A DNA stretch of 41,542 nt from a virus: IMG/VR virus record IMGVR_UViG_3300021960_000174, positions 1 through 41,542 of that record; one strand, 5' to 3'. The notes below the pieces were generated by a model. The model was not told the DNA's origin and searched no databases. It saw nothing but the letters and a program-made list of their open reading frames with translations. This document shows positions 19,874-29,811 of this stretch, in pieces (position 1 is the first letter of the stretch; each line of letters begins with the position of its first letter). A program made the position numbers and the translations under genes.

Positions 19874-22800
19874 CTTGAGGTCCTCTGTTTGCGATAGCTT
19901 GACCTAAATCATCATCTGGAAATAATCCAGCATAGTTTTGAGCTTGTGCTTGAGGGTTCAATGCTCCGATACCTGATGATACTGGTTCAGGTGTAGGCAT
20001 TTCTGCTTGAGCTACTTGTTGTGGTTGTGGAACTGGAGGTATCTTTTGTGTGTCTGCAAATAAATTTACATCAGGGCTTGTTGGGCTCATAGAAATATTC
20101 ATGACTTCATTTACAGTAGGTTTAGGTGCAATCTCCTCAAGTTTTTTCATATCTAAACCAGTTTCAGTGCTAGATACACCTGTTATATCTCCTAATAATT
20201 GTGTAACAACCTGGTTATAAAATTTTGATTTTTTTAAAAAAGCATTTACACTGATTTCGTCAGATAAACTTTTAGGTATTTTTAAATTATTTAATTGTGC
20301 TAATTTTTTAGTTGCCTCTTTATCTGTTAATAGTCTTGCAAAAGATTTTTGATTAGCTTTTTCTGCTAATCTTAAACCAGCAGTTAATGCTCTACCTTCT
20401 GGAGTAAACATACCAACTCTTGTTCTCAATAAATGGTTCAAAGCCGTTGATGAAAAACCCTGTAATTTAAATTTAGAATCATCTTTTCTTGCCATTATTC
20501 TAATAGCTTTATGTATAGTTTCTATACCTTCCATATATCCAGGATCGTCTTTAAAAATTTCTTTCATTACTTTCATAGGACTATTTTCTTTACCTAAGCC
20601 AAAGAAATTTTCAAATCTTTGTACATCAAAATTACCATTTACTGTAATTCTGTCGTGCATTTCTTTTTGTAAAACAGTTTTTAATTTAGCTTTTTGCTTA
20701 GGATATTGATTCATAACACGCATAACGTCTTTAGAAAAATTCTTGTCATTCGCATCAAACATCTTATTAATAATGCTTGTTGGATTTAAATTATCTATTT
20801 TACCTAATGTGCTTTTTGCTAAATCTTTTCTTAAAGTTTCTAATCTTACGTTTTCTGCTTCTACTTTTTTTATTAAGTTACCTGCTTTTGTAATATCTCC
20901 ATAATCATCACCAAAAAACTTTTTTAAACCATAGCCATATCCTCTAACATCAGTTTCACTTACAAAAATTTTATGTAATTTTGGATCTGGCACACCATCT
21001 CTTACAACTTCCCTTTTATATAAATTAAGTATATTATTTTTATACGCATTCATGTTGTCAGGGTTATCTTTTAAAATATTATGTATTTCATCTATTCTTT
21101 CTTTGTACCCTTTAGCTTTAGGAGTAAAAGAAGTTTCAAATAAATCAGAATCTTGTATTTTTACTTTACCATTTTTTATAGCAACCATATCAGACAAAGT
21201 ATTAGTTAATTTTCTTTTTGCATTAAAATATCTTTGGTTTGTATCTTGTAATATTTTATATGTATTTTTTACTCCAGCATCAGTTGAATTTTTAAAAGAA
21301 TCCATGATACCACCAATTAAACGTCTTACCTCTGTTTCAGATACATCAGCAGCTACAGCCCCTGTTCTCATTTTTCTATCAAAAGCTTTTAAATCTTGCA
21401 TGGTTTGTATTAAATATTTAGCGTCTAATTTTTCACCTTTTTTTAATTTAAATAATTTATTTATAGGTAAAAAGTTTTTAAAAGCCGTATCTTTTCTTCT
21501 TTTTGTAATTTCTTGTAATACGCTTCTTAGTTGTGTGGTATTTACTTGTTGGTCTTTTGCTACTTCCATAACACCTTTAAAATCTTGAGCAAAATCTTTT
21601 TCTAAAGCGTAAACAGCATCACCTATAGCTGTTCTTATGTAAGAACCATCTGTAACATCACCACCACTTTTTGTTTTTAAGTTAGGTTTTACTTTTGTGC
21701 CTGAAGGCATACCTTCTATAACACTATCTAATTCTAATTTAGATGAATTTAAAATTCTATCTTGTTCTTTTCCAATGGTAGTATTTTGTCTTATACCAAT
21801 AATTTTCTTTACTTCATTCATTACCTCTGTGGTATCTACATCATCTTTCATACCCTTATAGGTTTTGTTTAAATTGTTAAAATATGCTTTTAACATACCT
21901 TTGTTTATATCATTCATTCCCTCTATTGCTTTTTTAACAGCAGGATCAGAATCCATTAAAGAATTTAAGTAAAATAAAGTTTCAGGATCTGCGGTAGATT
22001 CTCCTATACCAAAAAAGAATTTTTTATCTTTTAATTTACCACCTAATTTTATATCAGCCAGTTTTTGATTTATATTATCAGCAATAATTTGTGCTTCCTC
22101 TGCATTTTCAGATAATCCTTTTAAATCTTTTTTTGTTAATAGTTTTCCCGTTTTTAAAGACGCTCTAGCAACTTTTACTATTTTCTCAGCTATTGGACCA
22201 GCTAAAGCCAAAGCACCTGAAAAACGAGCATCACTTTGTACAACAGGGTCATTCATTATCTGCATCATTGTAAGATCATTATTATTATCATCAACATTTA
22301 AACCAGGAAAAAAAGTATTTCCTAATTTACTTTTTATAACTTCTCCTAGCATATTTCCATAATAAGATCCTCCAGCTAAACCTATAGCACCAACAGTCTT
22401 ACCACCCACTAACGTACCAGCAGGACCTAAACCCGAACCTGTTAAGGAACCAAACATTGTACCTCCTACAAAACCAAGTGTTCCTACTACTACTTCTGAT
22501 ATTAATTTAGTACCATCACCTAATAATGAGTTCATATCACCTATATCTAAACCAGCTGTGTTAACTAGCTGATAAGCATTAGCCTTTGGGTTGTAAAATT
22601 CTAAGTTACCTGTCTTAGGGTTTTGTCTTATAAATTTGTTTTCATCAATCAATTGTTGTGTTTCAGGGCCTACATTAATTCCAGATTTTTGATAATTATT
22701 TAATAGATAATCTTGTAAATAATTAATACCATCATCTCTTTGAACAGTTAAACTCATCATAGCTCTTGCTTTAGCTGTAGGTATAGCCTCATCTTCTGTA

Positions 22801-23321
22801 CCTACTAATGAGCCAGTAAGCTCTGTTAATTCTTTATTAGAATATTTAACTTCTCTTTTTGAAGCAGGTATTCCTTCTTTAATAGAACCTAAAGTCTCCT
22901 CATATCTAGGAGCCATTTGAAAAATAAAATCACCATATTTTTTAGTATTAATTCCTTGCATAGCAGAAATTCTTGCTTTACCAATAGCAAGTTCATTAAA
23001 CATTCTATCCGCTATTTTAGCATCAGATTCTTCTATCAGGTCAGGATTACTTTTGTAATTTTCTCTATAATTATTGGGTGATGCAAAAGTCCCATTAGGA
23101 TTGTAAGCTTTATAAAATTCTATAAAATCAACTTCTGGATTTTTTTTCTTTTCTTGATAATACTTATATACAGTAAGTTTATCATCAAAACTCATCGGTT
23201 TATCTTCAGCTGGAAGTTCAGCATAACCTTTTACTAATCGCTCATACTCTTTTTTATTATTAACCTTATATTGATCTATATTTTCTTCAACCTTTACTTT
23301 ATATGGTGCTTGTATTGTCAT
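19866..23321 (-). CDS. Very large internal virion / ejection-type protein
   Basis: 1151 residues, the longest gene here. The N-terminal 250 residues are charged and helical, then comes a Gly-rich hydrophobic stretch (about 270-330: VVVGTLGFVGGTMFGSLTGS) that could insert in a membrane, then a long Lys-rich helical region and a Pro/Gln-rich end (QKIPPVPQPQQVAQAEMPTP). Size, position after other ejection-type genes and the membrane-active stretch match the large inner-core proteins of T7- and P22-like phages (T7 gp16, P22 gp16/gp20) that form the DNA channel across the cell envelope. No lytic transglycosylase motif is seen. Assignment by analogy. Confidence 0.65.
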   Translation of the reverse strand: MTIQAPYKVKVEENIDQYKVNNKKEYERLVKGYAELPAEDKPMSFDDKLTVYKYYQEKKKNPEVDFIEFYKAYNPNGTFASPNNYRENYKSNPDLIEESDAKIADRMFNELAIGKARISAMQGINTKKYGDFIFQMAPRYEETLGSIKEGIPASKREVKYSNKELTELTGSLVGTEDEAIPTAKARAMMSLTVQRDDGINYLQDYLLNNYQKSGINVGPETQQLIDENKFIRQNPKTGNLEFYNPKANAYQLVNTAGLDIGDMNSLLGDGTKLISEVVVGTLGFVGGTMFGSLTGSGLGPAGTLVGGKTVGAIGLAGGSYYGNMLGEVIKSKLGNTFFPGLNVDDNNNDLTMMQIMNDPVVQSDARFSGALALAGPIAEKIVKVARASLKTGKLLTKKDLKGLSENAEEAQIIADNINQKLADIKLGGKLKDKKFFFGIGESTADPETLFYLNSLMDSDPAVKKAIEGMNDINKGMLKAYFNNLNKTYKGMKDDVDTTEVMNEVKKIIGIRQNTTIGKEQDRILNSSKLELDSVIEGMPSGTKVKPNLKTKSGGDVTDGSYIRTAIGDAVYALEKDFAQDFKGVMEVAKDQQVNTTQLRSVLQEITKRRKDTAFKNFLPINKLFKLKKGEKLDAKYLIQTMQDLKAFDRKMRTGAVAADVSETEVRRLIGGIMDSFKNSTDAGVKNTYKILQDTNQRYFNAKRKLTNTLSDMVAIKNGKVKIQDSDLFETSFTPKAKGYKERIDEIHNILKDNPDNMNAYKNNILNLYKREVVRDGVPDPKLHKIFVSETDVRGYGYGLKKFFGDDYGDITKAGNLIKKVEAENVRLETLRKDLAKSTLGKIDNLNPTSIINKMFDANDKNFSKDVMRVMNQYPKQKAKLKTVLQKEMHDRITVNGNFDVQRFENFFGLGKENSPMKVMKEIFKDDPGYMEGIETIHKAIRIMARKDDSKFKLQGFSSTALNHLLRTRVGMFTPEGRALTAGLRLAEKANQKSFARLLTDKEATKKLAQLNNLKIPKSLSDEISVNAFLKKSKFYNQVVTQLLGDITGVSSTETGLDMKKLEEIAPKPTVNEVMNISMSPTSPDVNLFADTQKIPPVPQPQQVAQAEMPTPEPVSSGIGALNPQAQAQNYAGLFPDDDLGQAIANRGPQVG

Positions 23322-25039
23322 TATTCTTTTCCCATTTTTGGAACTTTTTGTTTTATTTTATCACCCTCTGCACCTAACATAAAAACTTCTATATCTTTAT
23401 TTTCATTGTTTATTTTTTCTTCGGTAGATAATTCTTTTACAGTTTTATAATTTTTATATAAACGCCCTTTATAATTTAAATCCCAAAAACTTTGTGATTC
23501 CATAGGATCATCTATATTTTCTTTAGGTAATGCGTCATAAGGAGTATCTGTAATATTGTCATTGTAATATCTAAACACGTCTTGATAAGGTTTTAATCTT
23601 GGATCAGCATATAATTGTTTGTAATTAGTACTTTTATTAGTAATTGGATTGTAATAAGCATCCTCTGTATCAGCTATAATTTGTTCTACTTGTTGATCAA
23701 TAATATTTTGCATACCAGATTGTATTATAAATATATCATTACTGTTTGCCCCTACACTATTTAAAGCCATTTCAATATCAGGTACAGAAAATTTACCACC
23801 TGATTCTCTTGATTTTGCTAGTAAATAAGCAAACTGTGTCACATTAGATATAATTGCTTGAGTTGATACATTTGCTTGCTCGTTTTCACTTAAATTTCCA
23901 GATAAATATCTATATATTTTTTCTTCACGAGGACTTAGTTTTTCTTTTCTTTTCTTTTTATCATTTAAATATGTTTTTAAATTAATTTCTTGTCTTCTAA
24001 GATCCCTTTTTTGTATATTTTCTATTTCTTTATCTGTTTTACTTCCATCCTTGTTTATGTATCTTCTCATTACACTCATGCCTTCTCCTAAAAAAGCATT
24101 TATTTCATTAATACCCTTACTAATTCTACCTATGGAACCTGGTGAACCACCTTTTAGAAACTCAGCCTGTGTTTTATTCATTATAGTAATAAGTCCTTTT
24201 ACCCCTGATAAACGCTCTGCAACTTTAAGTTGTTTATTACTTTGCACAGTTTGCATTTTTTTAACTTCTTCTAACTCTGCTTTAGCTGATTCTGGTATAC
24301 CCCTTATCCAACCTTTTTTTTCTTTATTATCTGGAGATAAATTTTTCCATTTATTATAATCTACACCTTCTCTAGTTCTTTCAAAAATAGAGGTTCCTGG
24401 AGGTGCACCTTCCCAATATAAGTCTGCTTCTTCATAATCATCTATTGCATATTTTCTTACATAATTGTCTGGATCTTTTCTATATTTTTCTGCATCTATA
24501 TTAAAAGCTATGGAACCTATTTCTGCGGGTCGGCCTTGTAGGGGACCACTAGCATAAACAGCATTATCAACAGGATTTGCTGACATATTACCTGACGGAG
24601 CAAAAATATATGTTCCTGGTGCTGTTAAATTTGTTTTTGCTACAAAATCTTCAGGTAATAATTGAACTGATATATCCTCTCTTGTTGTATCAACAACATG
24701 TATGTTTTTTATTTTACCAGCTAAACTAGCTTCTTTACTTTTATACTCTTGTTCTTTTTCTTTTATACTTTGTCTTTCTTTAAATGTTGCTAAAGAAGCT
24801 GGACCTGTTTGAGCAATTGTTGAAAAAAAATCACCCATTAAACTTCCCGTGCTTGGAGCTTGCCCAATCATAGTTGCAAATGTAGCAGCTTCTAAACCTC
24901 TTTGTTCTCTTGGAGATAAAAACATATTAGTCGGATCAGGTGAATTGTCTGAAGGTAAGTCTTCTAAAGGTAAACCTAAATTAGGGTCTTCTACTTTTGC
25001 CGTTTCATCTATATTAATTGATTTAATCCCATTTGCCAT
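23321..25039 (-). CDS. Internal virion / ejection-type protein
   Basis: 572 residues, hydrophilic, mostly helical, with SLMGDFFSTIAQTGPASLAT near residue 70. AGGAGG precedes the ATG, which overlaps the upstream stop. Tight coupling with the 1151-residue and Gln-rich genes on either side supports an ejectosome component. No family is recognised by eye. Confidence 0.6.
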   Translation of the reverse strand: MANGIKSINIDETAKVEDPNLGLPLEDLPSDNSPDPTNMFLSPREQRGLEAATFATMIGQAPSTGSLMGDFFSTIAQTGPASLATFKERQSIKEKEQEYKSKEASLAGKIKNIHVVDTTREDISVQLLPEDFVAKTNLTAPGTYIFAPSGNMSANPVDNAVYASGPLQGRPAEIGSIAFNIDAEKYRKDPDNYVRKYAIDDYEEADLYWEGAPPGTSIFERTREGVDYNKWKNLSPDNKEKKGWIRGIPESAKAELEEVKKMQTVQSNKQLKVAERLSGVKGLITIMNKTQAEFLKGGSPGSIGRISKGINEINAFLGEGMSVMRRYINKDGSKTDKEIENIQKRDLRRQEINLKTYLNDKKKRKEKLSPREEKIYRYLSGNLSENEQANVSTQAIISNVTQFAYLLAKSRESGGKFSVPDIEMALNSVGANSNDIFIIQSGMQNIIDQQVEQIIADTEDAYYNPITNKSTNYKQLYADPRLKPYQDVFRYYNDNITDTPYDALPKENIDDPMESQSFWDLNYKGRLYKNYKTVKELSTEEKINNENKDIEVFMLGAEGDKIKQKVPKMGKE

Positions 25040-25935
25040 TACTTATTTGGTCCTCCTACGTTACCACCTGGGCCAACTAAATTATAAGTAGCATATGCAC
25101 CTAAGCCTGCTTGAGCTGCTTGTGCAAACGGATTAACACCAGGACCAGTTCCTGCGGTAATTTGTGAAGCAGCTGTAGGTAGAGTAGTCATAATCCCTTT
25201 TTGAAATTCCGCTCTTTGAAAAGGCTCATACGCTCTTGCAATCTCTGTCTGTCTTTGTGCCTGTAATGCTTGTTGTTGTACTTGTCTTTGTAGACCACCT
25301 AACTGAGCAGCTTGTCCTATATCTGCCTGTGATTGTTTCTGCTGTACTTGACCTAGTGTACCTAATTGTTGACCAGCTTGCATTTGTGTTTGTACTTGCT
25401 GACCTTGTTGTTGTTGTGCTAATTGAGCTGCTCTATCAAAACCTAACGCTTGTGCTTCTCCCACTTTTGCAAGCCTTGCTCTTTCTAATTCACCTTGAGC
25501 CACTCCTTCTCTTCCACCACCAAAGGCACCACTTTGAATAGCATTAGATGCTAAATTACCTTTTGCTATTTCAGATTGTCTGTTGATCTCATCGACCACA
25601 TAAGATTGAAACGGGTTTAAAAAAGCATCTATGTTTGGCCCTTGAGCCGCGGTTTGTTGAGCTCCTTGTATAGAAGCAATACCACTGGTTATAGTATCAG
25701 CCCCCACGCCAAAGTTAGCAGCCGCATCAGCAGCTTGGTTTTCCAAAGGAGACATTGGTGCTATTTGATAAGCAGGTATCTCAATTGGGTCTTTTGCTAA
25801 TTGTAACGCTTCATCATATAAAGCAAGTTTTCTTGCTTCAATCTCAGGAGCTTCTCTTGTAAAAGTTGTTTGTGTTCCTGATGAACTACCTGATGGTGCA
25901 GGTGCTGGAGAGCCCCCGCCAAATAAACCACTCAT
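25039..25935 (-). CDS. Gln/Ala-rich internal virion protein (P22 gp7-like composition)
   Basis: 298 residues. Gly/Pro/Ser N-terminus (MSGLFGGGSPAPAPSGSSSG), then a long helical Gln/Ala region (AAQLAQQQQGQQVQTQMQAG) and a Gly-rich end. Low-complexity Ala/Gln helices of this kind are typical of pilot or ejection proteins next to tail genes. Its ATG overlaps the previous stop as ATGA. Confidence 0.65.
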   Translation of the reverse strand: MSGLFGGGSPAPAPSGSSSGTQTTFTREAPEIEARKLALYDEALQLAKDPIEIPAYQIAPMSPLENQAADAAANFGVGADTITSGIASIQGAQQTAAQGPNIDAFLNPFQSYVVDEINRQSEIAKGNLASNAIQSGAFGGGREGVAQGELERARLAKVGEAQALGFDRAAQLAQQQQGQQVQTQMQAGQQLGTLGQVQQKQSQADIGQAAQLGGLQRQVQQQALQAQRQTEIARAYEPFQRAEFQKGIMTTLPTAASQITAGTGPGVNPFAQAAQAGLGAYATYNLVGPGGNVGGPNK

Positions 25936-26273
25936 GCTTTAATTTCCTTTCTCATTAGCACTGCTTGTTTTTTAAAACCAGGTAAAGCTCTTTGCCAACC
26001 TTCTCTACCTAAGATGTCAATAGCGTTAAAATAATTTTCTCTTGCAAAAACCTCTATGTCTTCTGAAATTTTCTTCATGTCTTCCATTTCACCGCCTCCT
26101 AAAGCTATACGTAAGGTATTCTTTATTTTTATACAAACAGCCGCACTTTTATTTCTAGTAAACAAAAAGCATTTATGACCATGAATTCCTTTTTCTAAAT
26201 CTTCTTTTGTGAACCCTTCACCTAAACTAGCAGCAGGCTCTAAAATTGCCCATATTTCATCAGTAAGCTTCAT
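25932..26273 (-). CDS. GNAT-like internal virion protein (T7 gp13 type)
   Basis: 113 residues. KCFLFTRNKSAAVCIKIKNT and then FNAIDILGREGWQRALPGFK with K-K-Q-A-V-L-M-R-K-E-I end: the GR-x-GW-x-R-x-LP-x-F pattern occurs in small GNAT-fold phage proteins placed beside ejection genes, including T7 gp13-like ones. No acetyl-CoA-binding R/Q-x-x-G-x-A/G motif is visible, so a structural rather than enzymatic role is likely. Confidence 0.6.
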   Translation of the reverse strand: MKLTDEIWAILEPAASLGEGFTKEDLEKGIHGHKCFLFTRNKSAAVCIKIKNTLRIALGGGEMEDMKKISEDIEVFARENYFNAIDILGREGWQRALPGFKKQAVLMRKEIKA

Positions 26274-27097
26274 TAGCTTACCATATCATAAATTCTTTTT
26301 AATTGAGCTTGATGTGTATAAAAGTATTTTGATCCCATTCTTCTCATTTCCTTAAAATCTTTTGGATCTGCACCTTGCATGATCCCTGCACCGAGAATCG
26401 CGTCTGCTCGACTTACAAATTCTCCATCCGCTAATTGAGCTAACATAGTGTCTTCATCTTTATTACCGTTACCTGAACCATCTTCTATGTAACCTTCTGC
26501 CCGTACATAATTGTTGTAGTCTTTTTCATCGTGATCCGTTTTACTTGGTAAGTAATTTACACCACCTTCTTTAAATCTTTTTATCTCTGCTAAACCACCT
26601 TCTTTTGCAGCATATATGTTTTGATTTGTAAAACCACCCATATCAGCATACTGAGCCCTATCTGCAATTCCTTTTGTATCTGCTCTTGCTCTTCCGTAAG
26701 CTGCGGCATATTCTTCAGGTGAACCCATTAGACCATCTTGCATTCCTTCTTGTTGTGGTCCTCCCATCATACCACTTGCTAATGTAGCCCCTCCTATTCC
26801 TATACCTACTTTTGTTGCTGGACTTGCTGCTGCAAATTTAGCTCCTAGTCCTGATAAACCACCACCGCCTCCTGCTGATGCTATGGCTGCATCTTTTGCT
26901 GCGGCTGGGGCATACTGTAAGGCCATGCTTGTTTTAGCTCCTGACCCTGCTGTGCCAGCAAAACCTCCGCCTCCTGCATACCCGCCTAACGCTCCAATTC
27001 CTCCTGCTATAAGTGCTTGTTTGTTCGATGCTCCAGACATTTTAGCTACGCCAAAACTTCCTACCCCAAATATGATTGCCAGTGTGACTGGGTCCAT
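26273..27097 (-). CDS. Gly/Ala-rich virion-region protein
   Basis: 274 residues. First 115 residues are Gly/Ala-rich and hydrophobic (ASNKQALIAGGIGALGGYAG), the rest hydrophilic with KRFKEGGVNYLPSK and EDTMLAQLADGEFVSRADAI, a segment found in many phage proteins of the virion cluster. AGGAG precedes the ATG. Possibly another ejection component; unknown. Confidence 0.65.
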   Translation of the reverse strand: MDPVTLAIIFGVGSFGVAKMSGASNKQALIAGGIGALGGYAGGGGFAGTAGSGAKTSMALQYAPAAAKDAAIASAGGGGGLSGLGAKFAAASPATKVGIGIGGATLASGMMGGPQQEGMQDGLMGSPEEYAAAYGRARADTKGIADRAQYADMGGFTNQNIYAAKEGGLAEIKRFKEGGVNYLPSKTDHDEKDYNNYVRAEGYIEDGSGNGNKDEDTMLAQLADGEFVSRADAILGAGIMQGADPKDFKEMRRMGSKYFYTHQAQLKRIYDMVS

Positions 27098-27127
27098 TTA
27101 AATCTCCTAGTTATAACTATGTCTATT

Positions 27128-27958
27128 CTACTCTGTATTGTCTAACTTATCAAGACCCACAGATATCATTTCATCTATTAAACGACCAGAATACTCATAT
27201 TCTCCTATATGTGTAATATATTCTGTAATCAAAGCCATACATTTACCACCTATTTTAGTCCATAATCTTGAAAAAGCAAAGTCTTCCCCATAATATAATT
27301 TGTTTTCTTTGTCATAGTACGTATCAAAAAAATTGTATAAATGTTTTCTATATTGTTGTGTTCCGTCTATCATCGTTTCTTGTTTTATAATAAGATCGGG
27401 ATAAGCTTGTATCATTTTATTTAATGCTTCTCTTTTTATCAACATACAACCTGTCATAGAATGTGATAGCTCAATCATTTCATCGCACATGTTTATATCG
27501 TCTTCTGCATCTTTTAAACGTACAGGGTATTTATTACCTGATGTAGACAATTGCGTAAAATCTAAATCAGGAATGTCTCTCCATTTGTCACATACTTTAT
27601 CCCATAATATATTTTTCATAGGATACGGTATACTCAATATCTCTTGATCTTTACATATCATTTTAAAAATAGACTCAGCACTAAACTGTATATCGCTATC
27701 AATAAATAACATATGCGTACAATCAGTAAGTAAAAATTCTGATACGCATAAATTACGACCTTGCGTTATCAAAGAAGATTTCATTAACTGTAACATGATA
27801 GGAATGTTTTTTTCATGACATTGTGCTTGTAATTTAAAAACAGATTGCATGTAGTGTATCGATACCTGACTATGCACAGGAGTAGCTACAAATAATTTTA
27901 TGTTATTGTTTTCTAACCATGTAGCGTCAGGCGTGTACAGAGGTTCTTGCTCTTTCAT
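27128..27958 (-). CDS. GT-A (family 2-like) glycosyltransferase
   Basis: 276 residues. KLFVATPVHSQVSIHYMQSV (21-40) is the nucleotide-sugar-binding strand, MLFIDSDIQF carries D87-S-D89 (DxD metal site), and SMTGCMLIKREAL the acceptor loop. A DxD motif indicates an active sugar transferase using a nucleotide sugar. It overlaps the GT4 gene by 32 nt, forming a pair inside the virion operon. Substrate unknown: virion protein, host surface or DNA are options. Confidence 0.8.
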   Translation of the reverse strand: MKEQEPLYTPDATWLENNNIKLFVATPVHSQVSIHYMQSVFKLQAQCHEKNIPIMLQLMKSSLITQGRNLCVSEFLLTDCTHMLFIDSDIQFSAESIFKMICKDQEILSIPYPMKNILWDKVCDKWRDIPDLDFTQLSTSGNKYPVRLKDAEDDINMCDEMIELSHSMTGCMLIKREALNKMIQAYPDLIIKQETMIDGTQQYRKHLYNFFDTYYDKENKLYYGEDFAFSRLWTKIGGKCMALITEYITHIGEYEYSGRLIDEMISVGLDKLDNTE

Positions 27959-28874
27959 TTAATATCCCAGTTAAAAAGTTAGTCCATTCTAATTTCTTTT
28001 TATCCCAACTATAAAACTTCTTTACAAAGTCTTGTTGCATTTGTAAATGTTCAAATACCCCTGGTTCGTGAAGCGTGGCTACTGAACTACGAATAGCGTT
28101 AGCAAATACAGTAGACAATCTTTTGTAATCCTTATCATAGGTAACATAAGCAGGGAACTCGGAACATGTTTCATATAAAGCACCATAATTAGTCACGATA
28201 CAATATAATCCTGCGGCCATAGCTTCTAATGCAGCATTACAACTTGTCTCTTCCCATATACTAGGGTAAGCAAACATGTGATAGCGGTACATAAACTTTT
28301 GTATAAATGAATGTTCTTTGTAACCAATATAGTTTACGTTCTCTAACTTTCTTGCTTGCTCATACAAAGGTTCATACTTAGCTTCATTTGCTTGTTCAAA
28401 TTCTTCCCCATATATTTTACAACTACTAAACACATCAAGATGTACATTACAATCTTGTAGTTGTTGCATTGCACCAAGCAACACATTTAAACCTCTCCAA
28501 GGAGTTACGTGAAATAACATTCGTACCATGTCCCCATGTTTGTAAGGAGTTAGAACAGGAAAGTTTGTTACTCCATTTTTAATTACATGACATTTGTGTG
28601 TGGGTATATCAAACTTGTATCTAAACTTTTCATAGTTCCAGTGTGAATTAAACACGTACCAGTCAAACTGGTTGTGGTTGTTTTTATCTTCAAACCAAGG
28701 GTATATATTAGGTTGATCGTAACTATTTTTTTGCCAAAGAATATTTACTTTATTATTATCAAGAGGTATTTTACCAGGTATAGAAGTGCATATTTGAAAG
28801 TTCTTTAATAACTCTTCGTCAACATAATGATCTAAAAAATGATGTTGTATCTCTGTGCCTCCTTTAGGAAACAT
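27927..28874 (-). CDS. GT-B (family 4-like) glycosyltransferase
   Basis: 315 residues. KGGTEIQ at 4-10 is the Gly-rich N-terminal loop; RMLFHVTPWRGLNVLLGAMQ (118-137) and YPSIWEETSCNAALEAMAAG (203-222) supply the donor site with E209-x7-E217, the hallmark of GT4 enzymes. About 60 residues shorter than bacterial GT4s, mainly in the N-terminal domain. Paired with the GT2-like gene. Confidence 0.85.
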   Translation of the reverse strand: MFPKGGTEIQHHFLDHYVDEELLKNFQICTSIPGKIPLDNNKVNILWQKNSYDQPNIYPWFEDKNNHNQFDWYVFNSHWNYEKFRYKFDIPTHKCHVIKNGVTNFPVLTPYKHGDMVRMLFHVTPWRGLNVLLGAMQQLQDCNVHLDVFSSCKIYGEEFEQANEAKYEPLYEQARKLENVNYIGYKEHSFIQKFMYRYHMFAYPSIWEETSCNAALEAMAAGLYCIVTNYGALYETCSEFPAYVTYDKDYKRLSTVFANAIRSSVATLHEPGVFEHLQMQQDFVKKFYSWDKKKLEWTNFLTGILNERARTSVHA

Positions 28875-29068
28875 TATTTCTTAGTCCCGCTTATTAAACT
28901 TAATGCTTCAGGAGGAATAAGGATATTTACATCTGTAACAATGTCTTCTTGTTTTGTATCTGTATTAGGGTTATCCACATCCTGTTGTGCCTCATTTTTT
29001 GAAGCATAAACTACATTAGTTTTTTTGTTTCTATAAGTTTCTTGTGATTCGCATTTTATCGTTTTCAT
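28874..29068 (-). CDS. Small virion-region protein, unknown
   Basis: 64 residues: YRNKKTNVVYASKNEAQQDV then a DVNILIPPEALSL end. Short proteins with this 'Y-x-N-K-K-T...S-K-x-E-A' start and DV-x-I-x-(V/I)-P end are familiar from marine phages beside tail genes. Function unknown. No convincing ribosome site (weak AAG only). Confidence 0.65.
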   Translation of the reverse strand: MKTIKCESQETYRNKKTNVVYASKNEAQQDVDNPNTDTKQEDIVTDVNILIPPEALSLISGTKK

Positions 29069-29105
29069 TAAAATATTGTATTATATCTAAATAAGTTGTC
29101 AACGT

Positions 29106-29666
29106 TTAACTGTACCAACTAACACAACTATAACGAACACCTTTTGTTATTTCTGTAACACTATGTGGATATAAAAAATTACTTGGAAACATTAATAAAT
29201 CACCTTGCTTTAAAGATACTTTTGAATAAGGCTCTGTAGTATGAGGGTGATAAAAAACTACATCTCCTCCTGTATATTCTTCATTTAAATTTATAATAAA
29301 AGACAATTGTCTATTTACTGTATGAAACGAATCAACATGTGTTTTATAAAAATTACCTTTTTTATATTTTAATAAACTTATATCTTGAGGGGAACATTGT
29401 CTTAAATAAGAAAATATTTTCGAATAACTTTTTAAAGAATTATTCATAACACTTAGTAAATAGTTAATATATATTTCATCGTTTGGGTTTTCTGGATCTA
29501 AACCATGTGTGTAAACATTTCTTTGACTTGTATCTTCTACATCTTTTCCATCAATTAATACTTTAGCCTTTTCAGTACATTGAACATCCATATATTTTAT
29601 TAAATTCTTACACCATTTTTGGGATAATGTTTTTTCTATTTTGTATATAGCTTGGTGTAATTGCAT
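29106..29666 (-). CDS. 2OG-Fe(II) oxygenase (prolyl-hydroxylase-like)
   Basis: 186 residues. H110-x-D112, then TGGDVVFYHP (strand), GDLLMFP and His168, with Arg178 for 2-oxoglutarate: the complete iron and cosubstrate set of the P4H/PiuC-type oxygenases common in marine phages. Role unknown; hydroxylation of a virion or host protein, or of a nucleobase, is possible. The start overlaps a small membrane-protein gene by 59 nt. Confidence 0.88.
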   Translation of the reverse strand: MQLHQAIYKIEKTLSQKWCKNLIKYMDVQCTEKAKVLIDGKDVEDTSQRNVYTHGLDPENPNDEIYINYLLSVMNNSLKSYSKIFSYLRQCSPQDISLLKYKKGNFYKTHVDSFHTVNRQLSFIINLNEEYTGGDVVFYHPHTTEPYSKVSLKQGDLLMFPSNFLYPHSVTEITKGVRYSCVSWYS

Positions 29667-29811
29667 ATGAGTAACTATGTAAATAACATACTAAACTTAA
29701 AATTAAAATTATAGGAAAAATATGATTTTGCCAAGTTTTTATTTTTTTAGGTTTTTGAAACCAAAAGCCTTTTGCTTTTAATCTACGCTCTCTGTCATCA
29801 AGCTTACCCAT
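29608..29811 (-). CDS. Small membrane protein, unknown
   Basis: 67 residues: basic N-terminus (MGKLDDRERRLKAKGFWFQK), a membrane span (IFPIILILSLVCYLHSYSYA) and a basic tail. The start overlaps the previous stop by 8 nt; the 3' end overlaps the oxygenase by 59 nt, which is unusual but in phage range. Confidence 0.6.
   Translation of the reverse strand: MGKLDDRERRLKAKGFWFQKPKKIKTWQNHIFPIILILSLVCYLHSYSYAITPSYIQNRKNIIPKMV

Noticed and set aside
21052-21588. Rightward 178-residue frame inside the largest gene
   Set aside because: Leu/Phe/Ser-rich shadow of the Lys/Asn-rich leftward coding sequence; no ribosome site or known motif.
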